A stretch of 42,315 nucleotides of DNA, taken from positions 1 to 42,315 of the forward strand of contig JAAEMX010000313.1 of NCBI GenBank assembly GCA_024225035.1, in the 5' to 3' direction. This DNA is from Lentisphaerota bacterium (GTDB taxonomy: Bacteria > Verrucomicrobiota > Lentisphaeria > Victivallales > Victivallaceae). Every line of letters begins with the position of its first letter. Position 1 is the stretch's first letter. The notes below the pieces were generated by a model, which worked only from the letters and a program-made list of their open reading frames with translations, ran no database searches and was not told the DNA's origin. This document shows, piece by piece, positions 35,222-42,315 of the stretch. The position numbers and the translations under genes were made by a program.

Positions 35222-35854
35222 ATGAAGAAACTTATAGCTTTACTTGTTGTTGCTTTGATGGCTTTCCCTTCCGCTGTTTTCGCAAAGGATATAAAACTGC
35301 CTTCTCCTGAAAAGAAAGGCGGAAAACCACTGATGGAATGTCTGGCTAAACGTAAAACTTTCAGAAGATTTTCTCCCAAAATGTTGCCGCCTCAAGTATT
35401 GTCAAACCTACTATGGGCAGCGTGGGGAATCAACCGTCCTGACGGTAAACGTACTGCTCCAAGTGCCTTGAATAAGCAGGATATTTCTCTGTACGTAGTT
35501 ATGCATTCCGGCGTTTATGTTTATGATGCCAAAGCTAATAAGCTTGTTCAGAAGAAAAGCGATGATCTTAGACAATTTTGCGGGGCTCAGGAATTTCATA
35601 AGACTGTGCCGCTTATTTTTGTTTATGTGTCTGATTTGAGCAAGTTTGGAAAAGGGGGGCATGCTCATGCTAAATTTTATGCAGCGGTTGATACTGGTTT
35701 GATAAGTCAGAATGTTTATCTTTTTGCTGCTTCAAATGATTTGGCTACTGTCGTTTGCGGTTGGCTTGACAGAAATCAGCTGGCAAAAAAATTGGATCTG
35801 CCGAAAAATGTGAGAGTAGTTCTTTCACAGCCTGTGGGCTATCCACGGCTTTAG
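35222..35854 (+). CDS. Exported SagB-type nitroreductase family protein
   Basis: This 210-residue protein starts with a signal peptide (1-21, ending VFA) and then shows the nitroreductase/SagB start LAKRKTFRRFSPKMLPPQVL, LLWAAWGINRPDGKRTAPSA, and a late segment DTGLISQNVYLFAASNDLAT. The family binds FMN and uses NAD(P)H; SagB-like members oxidise azolines in peptide modification. An exported flavoprotein of this family is unusual, since no NADH is available outside, so a different electron donor is likely. No peptide-modification genes are nearby. ACGGAGTT before the ATG supports this start. Confidence 0.8.
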   Translation: MKKLIALLVVALMAFPSAVFAKDIKLPSPEKKGGKPLMECLAKRKTFRRFSPKMLPPQVLSNLLWAAWGINRPDGKRTAPSALNKQDISLYVVMHSGVYVYDAKANKLVQKKSDDLRQFCGAQEFHKTVPLIFVYVSDLSKFGKGGHAHAKFYAAVDTGLISQNVYLFAASNDLATVVCGWLDRNQLAKKLDLPKNVRVVLSQPVGYPRL

Positions 35855-35890
35855 TTTTTGAAGTTTATCGTTTTTATATGTTATGGATAA

Positions 35891-35926
35891 AAAAATGCCG
35901 AGCACTTTAAGTGTTCGGCATTTTTT
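35891..35926. terminator. Bidirectional terminator between nitroreductase and ilvD
   Basis: ATGCCGAGCAC (35895-35905) pairs with GTGTTCGGCAT (35911-35921), with A-run before and T-run after, serving both the plus-strand nitroreductase and the minus-strand ilvD. Confidence 0.93.
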
Positions 35927-35945
35927 AGTATCAAGCAAAACAAGC

Positions 35946-37628
35946 TTAGTTGTTTTCCGGAACCCGGAGAACGCCGCCTGTATCAGCACTGGTTGCTGCC
36001 ATTGCATAGCGTGCCAGCCAGCCAGTCTTGATTTTAGGCTCAAGTGGTTTCCATGTTTTGCGGCGCTCAGCAAGAACTTCGTCAGAGACTTCCAGTTCCA
36101 GCTTGCGGTTAGGAATGTCGATGCTGATCATATCGCCTTCTTCTACCAGGCCGATGATGCCGCCTGCTGCGGCTTCAGGGCTGATGTGACCGATACAGGC
36201 GCCGCGAGTACCACCGCTGAAACGTCCGTCAGTGATAAGGGCTACTTTTTCACCAAGGCCACGTCCCATGATATAACTGGTAGGAGCCAGCATTTCCTGC
36301 ATGCCGGGGCCGCCTTTAGGACCTTCGTAACGAATAACGACAACGTCTCCAGCTTTTACTTTGCCTTCCATGATACCGTCGCAGGCGTCTTCCTGACTTT
36401 CAAAAATAACAGCAGGGCCACGGTGTACCATCATTGGAGCTGCAACTCCAGCTGTTTTTACAACAGAGCCGTTTTCGGCCAGGTTGCCGAACAGAATAGC
36501 GAGTCCGCCGTCTTTGCTGTAGGCGTTTTCAAGAGTATGGATAACTTCGCCGTCCGGGGCAGGGGCTGCTTCAAGCTGTTCGCCCAGTGTTTTGCCGGAG
36601 ACGGTTGGGGCCGAGGTATCAATAGTACCAGGCTTTTTGCTGATTTCTTTTATAATTGCCATGATGCCACCGGCTTTGGCAACATCTTCAATATGGTAAT
36701 CACTGGATGGAGAAACTTTACAGATATTCGGAGTTTTCCGACTAATTTCGTCCAGCTTTTTGATGTCCAGATTTGTTCCGGCTTCGTTTGCAACAGCAAG
36801 AGTATGCAGGACAGTATTGGTGCTGCCGCCCATTGCCATATCAAGAGCCAAAGCATTGCGGAATGCAGTCTCTGTTGCAAAATCCTTAGCAGTCGGAGCT
36901 CCGTCCAAAGCCATTTCAACAACTCTTTTCGCTGCCTGCCTCCAAAGTTTTTTACGTTCTTCAGCCACAGCCAGAATAGTACCGTTACCGGGAAGGGCAA
37001 TACCTAGTGCTTCACAGAGGCAGTTCATGCTGTTAGCGGTAAACATTCCTGAGCATGAGCCTGGGCCCGGACAGGAAGTACATTCGAGGTTTTGCAGTTG
37101 CTCATCGTTGATATTGCCAACCTTGTGTCCGGCGACGCCTTCAAAAACTGTGATCAGGTCGGAAACTTTTCCTTCTGCAGTTTTTCCAGCAGCCATAGGG
37201 CCGCCTGATGCAAAAATGGTCGGAATGTCGAGGCGCATTGCACCCATGAGCATACCAGGTACTATTTTGTCACAGTTTGGAATGCAGATCATGGCATCAA
37301 AAGGATGAGCTTTGCCCATTGACTCGACGCAGTCTGCAATAAGTTCACGGCTGGGCAGGGAGTATTTCATGCCGTTGTGTCCCATGGCAATGCCGTCACA
37401 TATGGCTATTGTGTTAAATTCATATGGAATGCCGCCGGCTTTGCGGATTTCTTCGCAAATCAATTCGCCGACCTGTTTAAGGTGGACATGACCCGGGACT
37501 ATATTTGTATAGGAGTTACATACTCCGATAAATGGTTTACTGAAGTCTTCAGGTTTTATTCCGGTCGCCATCATCAGGGACCGGTGCGGTGCGCGTTCAT
37601 TACCTTTTTTCATTATGTCACTGCGCAT
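35946..37628 (-). CDS. ilvD: Dihydroxy-acid dehydratase
   Basis: This 560-residue Fe-S enzyme makes the 2-keto acids of the isoleucine, valine and leucine pathways. It shows [20 protein letters not shown] at the start, [13 protein letters not shown] with C37, [12 protein letters not shown] with C119, and [20 protein letters not shown] near 186-205, giving the Cys set of the cluster. The C-terminal [20 protein letters not shown] is intact. The length is normal. It is a lone gene here, with no ilv neighbours, and convergent with the nitroreductase across a shared terminator. Confidence 0.97.
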   Translation of the reverse strand: MRSDIMKKGNERAPHRSLMMATGIKPEDFSKPFIGVCNSYTNIVPGHVHLKQVGELICEEIRKAGGIPYEFNTIAICDGIAMGHNGMKYSLPSRELIADCVESMGKAHPFDAMICIPNCDKIVPGMLMGAMRLDIPTIFASGGPMAAGKTAEGKVSDLITVFEGVAGHKVGNINDEQLQNLECTSCPGPGSCSGMFTANSMNCLCEALGIALPGNGTILAVAEERKKLWRQAAKRVVEMALDGAPTAKDFATETAFRNALALDMAMGGSTNTVLHTLAVANEAGTNLDIKKLDEISRKTPNICKVSPSSDYHIEDVAKAGGIMAIIKEISKKPGTIDTSAPTVSGKTLGEQLEAAPAPDGEVIHTLENAYSKDGGLAILFGNLAENGSVVKTAGVAAPMMVHRGPAVIFESQEDACDGIMEGKVKAGDVVVIRYEGPKGGPGMQEMLAPTSYIMGRGLGEKVALITDGRFSGGTRGACIGHISPEAAAGGIIGLVEEGDMISIDIPNRKLELEVSDEVLAERRKTWKPLEPKIKTGWLARYAMAATSADTGGVLRVPENN

Positions 37629-37978
37629 GGTTGTACCCCATTTTATGTTTCGTATAAGTTATGATATTGCAAATGATTTCAAAATAATAAATCTACCAGT
37701 AATTGCGGTAAAAACAACTTATTAGAGGCGTTTTTCTTAATGATATTATTACTTAAGTAATGATTTCCTTTAAAGATTGTTGGTCTGCTAGTCAATTTAT
37801 AGCTTTAATGTTGTTGATTTTGAAATATAAGCGACTATATTAGAAGCTTTAATATTGATTACTTTTTGGGAACCTAATATAGCATATGTTGGATCGTTCG
37901 GAGTAATAATCCGGCAATAGCCGGAGGGCTTGGTTCTGAAACACAACGGACGCGGAAAGGACTGGAAATTACACGGTT
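37629..37978. other. Intergenic region between ilvD and ffh
   Basis: The gap of 350 bases between divergent genes holds TCCGGC-aata-GCCGGA (37910-37925), a short perfect hairpin in the ffh leader about 54 bases before its start. I see no T run behind it, no T-box or other known riboswitch, and no 4.5S RNA. The remaining part is AT-rich. Confidence 0.45.
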
Positions 37979-39460
37979 ATGTTTGATTCACTTAGCGATA
38001 AATTACAGGAAACGTTTCGCAAACTGCGCGGACAGGCCCGTCTTTCGGAAGCCAATATCAGCGAAGCAATGCGTGAGATCAGGTTGGCTCTGCTTGAAGC
38101 TGATGTCAATCTGAAAGTTGCGAAAGATTTTATTGATACTGTTAAAGCCGATTGTGTCGGTCAGGAAGTAATCAAAAGCATTACGCCTGGCCAACAAGTG
38201 GTTAAAATTGTAAATGACCAGCTTGTAAAACTGATGGGAGAGGGCGAAGTACCGCTGAATCTTCCGTCAACTCCTACTGTTATTATGATGGTAGGTTTGC
38301 ATGGTTCAGGGAAAACTACTACTTCTGCAAAGCTTGCACTCAGTCTGAAAAAACAGAAGAAAAAAGTTATGCTGGTAGCCGGTGACGTATATCGTCCGGC
38401 AGCGATTGACCAGCTTGAAGTTCTCGGTCGTGAAATTGATATTCCGGTTTACTCGGAACGCGGCAATCCGAATGTGGCTCAAATCGCAGCTAACGCTGTT
38501 GAAGAAGCAAAGTTTGAGCATATTGAAGTTGTGATTGTGGATACAGCTGGTCGTTTGCAGATCGATCAGGACATGGTGCAGGAACTGGTTCGTGTGAGTC
38601 AGGCTTCTCGTGCTGAAGAAATCCTGCTTGTGGCTGACGCAGCTCTTGGTCAGGAAGCGGTTTCAGTTGCTGATCATTTTCATAAGGCGCTTGGTCTAAC
38701 CGGGTTGGTGTTGACTAAATTGGATGGTGATGCCCGTGGTGGCGCAGCACTTTCTATTCGCAAAGTAACCGGATGTCCGGTCAAATTTATCGGTACTGGT
38801 GAAAAAGTTCAGGATCTTGAAATATTTTACCCTGACCGCATGGCTTCACGTATTCTCGGTATGGGAGACGTGGTATCACTGGTTGAAAAAGCCGCAGAAG
38901 AGATTGACATTCAGGAAGCGGAAAAACTCAAGAAAAAACTTAAGAAAAATCAGTTTGATTTTAATGACTTTTTGGCTCAGATTAAACAGATATCCAAGCT
39001 TGGCGGAGCTGAAAGTATTTTGAAAATGCTCCCCGGCGGACGGGATATGAGCAAAGCGGTTGGCAGTATTGACTCCAAGCACTTTAATCGCATCGAGGCA
39101 ATCATTTTATCAATGACTCCACACGAACGTGAAAATCCGGATTCAATCGACTTTTCACGCCGTAAACGTATTGCCAAAGGTAGTGGTAACTCTCTTGAGC
39201 AGGTATCAGGCTTGGTTAAGCAGTTTAATCAGATGCGTAAAATGATGAAAAAGACAGGTCTTCTCAGCCGCATGTTCGGCGGTGGAGGCGGAGGCGGAGG
39301 CGCCGGTATGGGTGGATTTGGCGATATGGCTACAGCTCCCGGCGGCAGCATGGCTGGCCTTGGACTTGGTCCGGCTGGGCTTTCCAAGGAAGACAAGGAT
39401 AAGAAAAGACACCTTGCCAAGCTTAAGAAAAAACAGAAAAAGAAAAATAGACGGAAATAA
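37979..39460 (+). CDS. ffh: Signal recognition particle GTPase Ffh (SRP54)
   Basis: This 493-residue protein binds 4.5S RNA and hydrophobic signal sequences and delivers ribosomes to FtsY at the membrane. The N domain (1-90), the GTPase domain with GLHGSGKTTT (about 105-114), DTAGRLQID, TKLDGDARGGAAL, and the Met-rich M domain (from about 320, MLPGGRDMSKA, RKRIAKGSGNSLEQV) are complete. The tail is extended by a Gly-rich stretch (GGGGGGGGAGMGGFGDMATA) and a Lys-rich end. The ribosome-binding site is not clear. A membrane protein gene follows 46 bases on. Confidence 0.97.
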   Translation: MFDSLSDKLQETFRKLRGQARLSEANISEAMREIRLALLEADVNLKVAKDFIDTVKADCVGQEVIKSITPGQQVVKIVNDQLVKLMGEGEVPLNLPSTPTVIMMVGLHGSGKTTTSAKLALSLKKQKKKVMLVAGDVYRPAAIDQLEVLGREIDIPVYSERGNPNVAQIAANAVEEAKFEHIEVVIVDTAGRLQIDQDMVQELVRVSQASRAEEILLVADAALGQEAVSVADHFHKALGLTGLVLTKLDGDARGGAALSIRKVTGCPVKFIGTGEKVQDLEIFYPDRMASRILGMGDVVSLVEKAAEEIDIQEAEKLKKKLKKNQFDFNDFLAQIKQISKLGGAESILKMLPGGRDMSKAVGSIDSKHFNRIEAIILSMTPHERENPDSIDFSRRKRIAKGSGNSLEQVSGLVKQFNQMRKMMKKTGLLSRMFGGGGGGGGAGMGGFGDMATAPGGSMAGLGLGPAGLSKEDKDKKRHLAKLKKKQKKKNRRK

Positions 39461-39506
39461 ACGTTTCTTTATTTCAGGAATAAATAATATATAGAGGAAG
39501 AATCAG

Positions 39507-40301
39507 ATGTTGACTTTATTCATATCGCTGATTATAGCGGTTGCGGCAGGTTTTGCGAGTTCTTTTGACTTGACTACTGTCTGGTGTGTGTTTAACGGTG
39601 TCGTAGTTTTTGCAGTTTGCTGGATCGTAATTGGTTTGCTGATCAGGCGTAAGGTAAATAAGGTCAATGCTTCCATTCAGGAAATTATGGCTAGTGCTCA
39701 GGCTAAAATCAATCGTAAAATGAACGCTTTTCAGAACCGTCCCGGTGCTAATGTCAAATCTGTTCAGAAAACTCTGGAAAAAGAGCAAGCTGCTGCTGTG
39801 CAGGAAGCTATTAATGCGACCGGGGCAATGGAAAAGTTTTTTAAATGGAATATCCTGCTTAAAAAGCAGATTACTACAATGCGAATGATGCTGTATTATC
39901 AGATTCGTGATTTTGCTAAAGTCGATGAACTGCTTCCAGGATGTCTTTTGTTTGACCCTCGTGCTATTGCTTTTAAGCTGGCTCGTATGTACAAAAAGAA
40001 TGATCCTAAGCTGGAAAAATTCTTTCGTAAGAAGGTCAAACATTGCAAAGGTGAAAACAGTGCTTTGCTCTACGGACTTTATTCCTGGATTCTGGTAAAG
40101 CAGGGAGAAGCCGATAAAGCGTTTGAATTGCTTACTGCAGCCCGCAAGAAGACTGATAATTCTACCATTGTAGAGAATCGTGAAAAGCTTGCTAACGGCA
40201 AAGTCAAACATTTCTCGAACTCAGGTCTTGGTGAGCTGTGGTATTCTCTGTACCTTGAAGAGCCTAAGATAAAACAGCAGAGAATGCACCGCCGCTTCTA
40301 A
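39507..40301 (+). CDS. Membrane protein of unknown function with TPR-like C-terminus
   Basis: I do not recognise this 264-residue protein. Two N-terminal membrane segments (about 1-17 and 25-46) are followed by a charged, probably helical region (about 55-110, NASIQEIMASAQAKINRKMN and on). The C-terminal half looks TPR-like (ALLYGLYSWILVKQGEADKA, FELLTAARKKTDNST). It is probably cytoplasm-facing and anchored. AGAGGAAG lies before the ATG. It follows ffh closely on the same strand, so co-transcription is likely, and a role in membrane protein handling is a guess. Confidence 0.7.
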   Translation: MLTLFISLIIAVAAGFASSFDLTTVWCVFNGVVVFAVCWIVIGLLIRRKVNKVNASIQEIMASAQAKINRKMNAFQNRPGANVKSVQKTLEKEQAAAVQEAINATGAMEKFFKWNILLKKQITTMRMMLYYQIRDFAKVDELLPGCLLFDPRAIAFKLARMYKKNDPKLEKFFRKKVKHCKGENSALLYGLYSWILVKQGEADKAFELLTAARKKTDNSTIVENREKLANGKVKHFSNSGLGELWYSLYLEEPKIKQQRMHRRF

Positions 40302-40523
40302 AATAAGACAATATCATTTTGGCAAGATGTTATTGTTTCAATGTTTAATGAAATTTTAATTTTTTTTGTTTGCATTTAATTTTTGCCGTTTTACCTTACC
40401 CCTTATAGGGAGATTAGCATTTTACACAAACTAATGGCTTTTAAAAATGATTTTTAAGCTCAAAAGCGGTTTAGTGAAAGACTCCAAAAGGAAAATCTGC
40501 TTACTTTATAGGGGAGAGAAGAC

Positions 40524-41066
40524 ATGCGGGTTTTATTTGCGGTAATTTTTTTGCTAGCGTCCGTTCTGCTGATTGGTTTAGGACAGAACAGGCGTCTCGC
40601 AGTAATCGAATTCAGTGACGAACAGCCTTCCGGCTGGTCAATGAACAAAATAAGCAGTTCTTATTCTACACTCTATCATCTTACTGGTCCCAAAGGGGGT
40701 TATCGCGGTGTGGTAAGAGTAAAGGACAACCGACTATTTGCGCCGAGTTATCCTTTCACTGAATTTATAAAACAATCTTCAAGTGTATTCCTTGATGAAG
40801 AAGCCGATGCCAAGCTCATCACTATGAAAGTTGGTGATATTGATGTTGGCTGGACTTCGGTTGCGGATCCAAGTGATAGGATCAAAGTAGCAAATATAGA
40901 GTACCCTGAGCGCTATATGGGTAAGATGTATTTTATTCGTAATAAAGGTTTCACTCTGACTGCAAATTTATATTTCAAGCAGCATATGCGAAGCAACGAA
41001 CGAAAATTTCGTGCCTTTCTATGCCGTTTGATGAAGTTTAAATCACCTAAATTTATTAATCAGTAA
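40524..41066 (+). CDS. Exported or membrane-anchored protein of unknown function
   Basis: I do not recognise this 180-residue protein. It starts with a hydrophobic segment (1-20, MRVLFAVIFLLASVLLIGLG) that is a signal peptide or anchor, followed by a beta-rich domain (GWSMNKISSSYSTLYHLTGP, VGDIDVGWTSVADPSDRIKV, GFTLTANLYFKQ). There are no Cys near the start, so no lipoprotein site. AGGGGAGAG precedes the ATG. Its stop codon directly abuts the stop of the convergent gene. 222 bases without other features lie before it. Confidence 0.6.
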   Translation: MRVLFAVIFLLASVLLIGLGQNRRLAVIEFSDEQPSGWSMNKISSSYSTLYHLTGPKGGYRGVVRVKDNRLFAPSYPFTEFIKQSSSVFLDEEADAKLITMKVGDIDVGWTSVADPSDRIKVANIEYPERYMGKMYFIRNKGFTLTANLYFKQHMRSNERKFRAFLCRLMKFKSPKFINQ

Positions 41067-42174
41067 TTATTTTTTCTGCTTCCTGCGAAGCCGTGCCTCA
41101 AGTTCGCAATATAAACCTTTTCCTGTGAAAACAGGCCTGAAGCATAAATTGCATGATATGCACTTTGCTCTCGAATGATCACCATTCTGCCAGCGATGAA
41201 TCAAATCTGGCTCTCTTATCAGCGGACGACAAAACGAGACAAAATCTGCCATACCGTCAGCGATAATTTTTTCAGCAGTTTCGAAATAGCGAATACCTCC
41301 TACTAATATCAAAGGGATATTTATTTCAGTTTTGAATCGTAGTGCTTCTTCACGATTATAAATTTCTTGCTCTGGTTTTAAGTCTCCCTGTGGGGCAGGG
41401 TTGCGTCCGCCGTTTTCGGCGAGAACACCGCCGCTAAGTTCTATGGCGTCAAGCCCTGCTTCTTCAAGCATTTTGCAGACTGTCATGCTGTCATCTAGAG
41501 TAAGGCCGTCTTTAACAAAATCTCTGGAATTGATTTTGATAGCAACCGGGTAATCTTTGCCTACTTTTGAGCGAACATCAGCATAAACTTCCATCACTAT
41601 ACGAGCACGGTTTTCGATGGAACCGCCGTAATTATCTGTACGCTTGTTGTAGTATGGAGAAAGGAATTCTGATAGCAGGTAACCGTGAGCAGCATGAATC
41701 TGAACACCATCAAAGTCAGCCTTTTTAGCTCTTATGGCTGCATCACCAAAGGCTTTTATTACGCGTTTGATATCGGCTTCTGTCATTTCCTTGCACGGCG
41801 GTCTTTTTCCGTCAGAGCTGTATGCTGATGGGCCAATTCCCGGATCTGATGACATAAGCTGACCACCACCGTGAGCGAGCTGCATAAAAATTTTGCCGCC
41901 TTCGTCATGGACAGCAAGAGTCATTTCCTTAAGTCCAGGAATAACTTCGTCACGGTCTGCGCCGATTTTATGACTGGTTGATTTACCTTCCGGAGATACG
42001 TAGGTGTGACCACTGATTATTAAGCCTACATTATTGGCTGCCAGCTCCCGCATTTTTTCTGTGAGTTCAGGAGTGTTAAAGCCTTTAAGGGTTCCCATTC
42101 CTTCATATGTTGCGGATCTGACAGTGCGGTTTTTTATAGCACAATTGCCAATAGTAGCGGAACTAAATAATTTA
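41067..42174 (-). CDS. Old Yellow Enzyme family NADH:flavin oxidoreductase, 5' end cut by an insertion sequence
   Basis: The protein has the OYE barrel with FMN and substrate motifs: KLF..ATIGN..IKNRTVRSATYEGM at the start, QLAHGGGQ, HAAHGYLLSEFLSPYYNKRT with DNYGGSIENR, and GGIRYFETAEKII. A Cys motif CISCNLCF near the end is unlike a full Fe-S binding set. The family reduces enoate or dienoyl substrates using NAD(P)H; the substrate is unknown. The normal start (M-x-KLF) is missing: beyond KLF the frame runs into the insertion sequence and finds only a TTG at 42275, adding 36 residues of element sequence. The gene is therefore probably inactive or poorly expressed. Its stop is back to back with the convergent gene. 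Confidence 0.85.
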
Positions 42175-42203
42175 GGCTCTTTCGGGATTTTAGTGGATGA
42201 GGC

Positions 42204-42232
42204 TTGACAACATCTGGGAATAAAGATAAAGA
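42204..42232 (+). promoter_or_regulatory. Transposase promoter inside the insertion sequence
   Basis: TTGACA (42204-42209), 17-base spacer, TAAAGA (42227-42232). Transcription would begin at about 42239, some 37 bases before the transposase start. Confidence 0.55.
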
Positions 42233-42272
42233 AAGGACTCCCGTTAACACGAAAAATAAAAAGGAGTCCTTT
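42232..42272 (+). repeat. Fold-back inverted repeat covering the transposase ribosome-binding site
   Basis: AAAGGACTCC (42232-42241) and GGAGTCCTTT (42263-42272) are perfect inverted copies. The right arm contains the AGGAG ribosome-binding site. The left arm lies mostly upstream of the element's own predicted start point. Confidence 0.7.
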
Positions 42273-42275
42273 CAA

Positions 42276-42315
42276 ATGTATAATAACGAAGCTATCACGA
42301 AACTGCTTGGCATTC
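42276..42315 (+). CDS. Transposase, first 13 codons only
   Basis: The frame ATG 42276 reads MYNNEAITKLLGI and runs off the window. The AITKLLGI segment resembles the N-terminus of ISL3-family transposases, and AGGAG lies nine bases before the ATG. Identity is tentative because so little is visible, but the terminal repeat and promoter support it. Confidence 0.5.
   Translation, partial: MYNNEAITKLLGI

Larger units (their letters stand above)
42175..42315 (+). mobile_element. Left end of an insertion sequence, probably ISL3 family
   Basis: At 42175 the OYE gene homology ends and GGCTCTTTCGGGATTTTAG begins, a GG-starting end like ISL3-family terminal repeats. It is followed by a promoter, a fold-back repeat and the start of a transposase-like frame. 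The eight bases before it (ATAATTTA) would be the target duplication, which can be tested only against the far end outside the window. Confidence 0.6.

Noticed and set aside
35883..37007. Long plus-strand open frame opposite ilvD (374 codons)
   Set aside because: It is the antisense of a complete ilvD gene, has an unlikely composition rich in Phe, Cys and His, and includes a terminator at its start.
37629..37978. 4.5S (SRP) RNA gene next to ffh
   Set aside because: The conserved GGAA-loop core of the SRP RNA is not present; only a short hairpin is seen.
1..42315. CRISPR arrays, rRNA genes, restriction or abortive-infection systems
   Set aside because: No regularly spaced short repeats, rRNA-like sequence or nuclease/methylase motifs were seen on either strand.

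Overview
The window looks like a piece of chromosome from a Lentisphaerota-type bacterium (Lentisphaera or a relative in the Planctomycetota/Verrucomicrobiota/Lentisphaerota group). The main clue is a short prepilin-like exported protein of the kind amplified in that group (an N-terminal [21 protein letters not shown] segment and a C-terminal H-x9-D motif). It sits beside secreted carbohydrate-active and carbohydrate-binding proteins and a GntR/LacI hybrid sugar regulator. Bacterial glnS, pyruvate:ferredoxin oxidoreductase and fused Bat proteins fit. The assignment is an inference from gene types, not from a phylogenetic marker search.

Region 1 (1-1625) is the end of gltB followed by gltD, closed by a clear terminator. 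Region 2 (about 1.7-15 kb) is accessory: a secretin-like gene, a small unknown gene, a catalytically odd SDR, an exported SGNH hydrolase with a beta-sandwich companion, a GntR/LacI regulator, a prepilin-like gene, two secreted paralogues (one a 1142-residue GH2-like protein) and a protein built of four ~134-residue repeats. Two nearly identical promoters at 4203-4231 and 7075-7103, each with two TGTATACA boxes, tie the SGNH operon and the regulator into one probable regulon. Four genes of this region are interrupted by single in-frame stops or a one-base frameshift. Two convergent genes run out into each other near 13.2 kb, which suggests a rearrangement junction.

Region 3 (15.5-29.3 kb) is conserved: tRNA-Cys, glnS, rpmA, obgE, a glycosyltransferase, thrC, der, and two fused Bat-type genes (BatB-BatC and BatD-BatE, each with a signal-peptide-like segment in its middle), then a divergent mannonate-type SDR with its own promoter and operator-like palindrome. 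Region 4 (29.8-42.2 kb) holds pyruvate:ferredoxin oxidoreductase, a CsgG-like protein, a monothiol glutaredoxin-like protein, an exported SagB-type nitroreductase, ilvD, ffh and two unknown membrane or exported proteins. It also has an Old Yellow Enzyme gene whose first codons are cut off by an insertion sequence that enters the window at 42175 and runs off its right end.

The most interesting points are the cluster of broken genes limited to the accessory half, the paired-operator regulon, the two-gene family of a secreted domain around 9.2-10.3 kb, the likely junction at 13.2 kb, and the insertion sequence. The 5' region of that element has a fold-back inverted repeat that would hide the transposase ribosome-binding site only in read-through transcripts.
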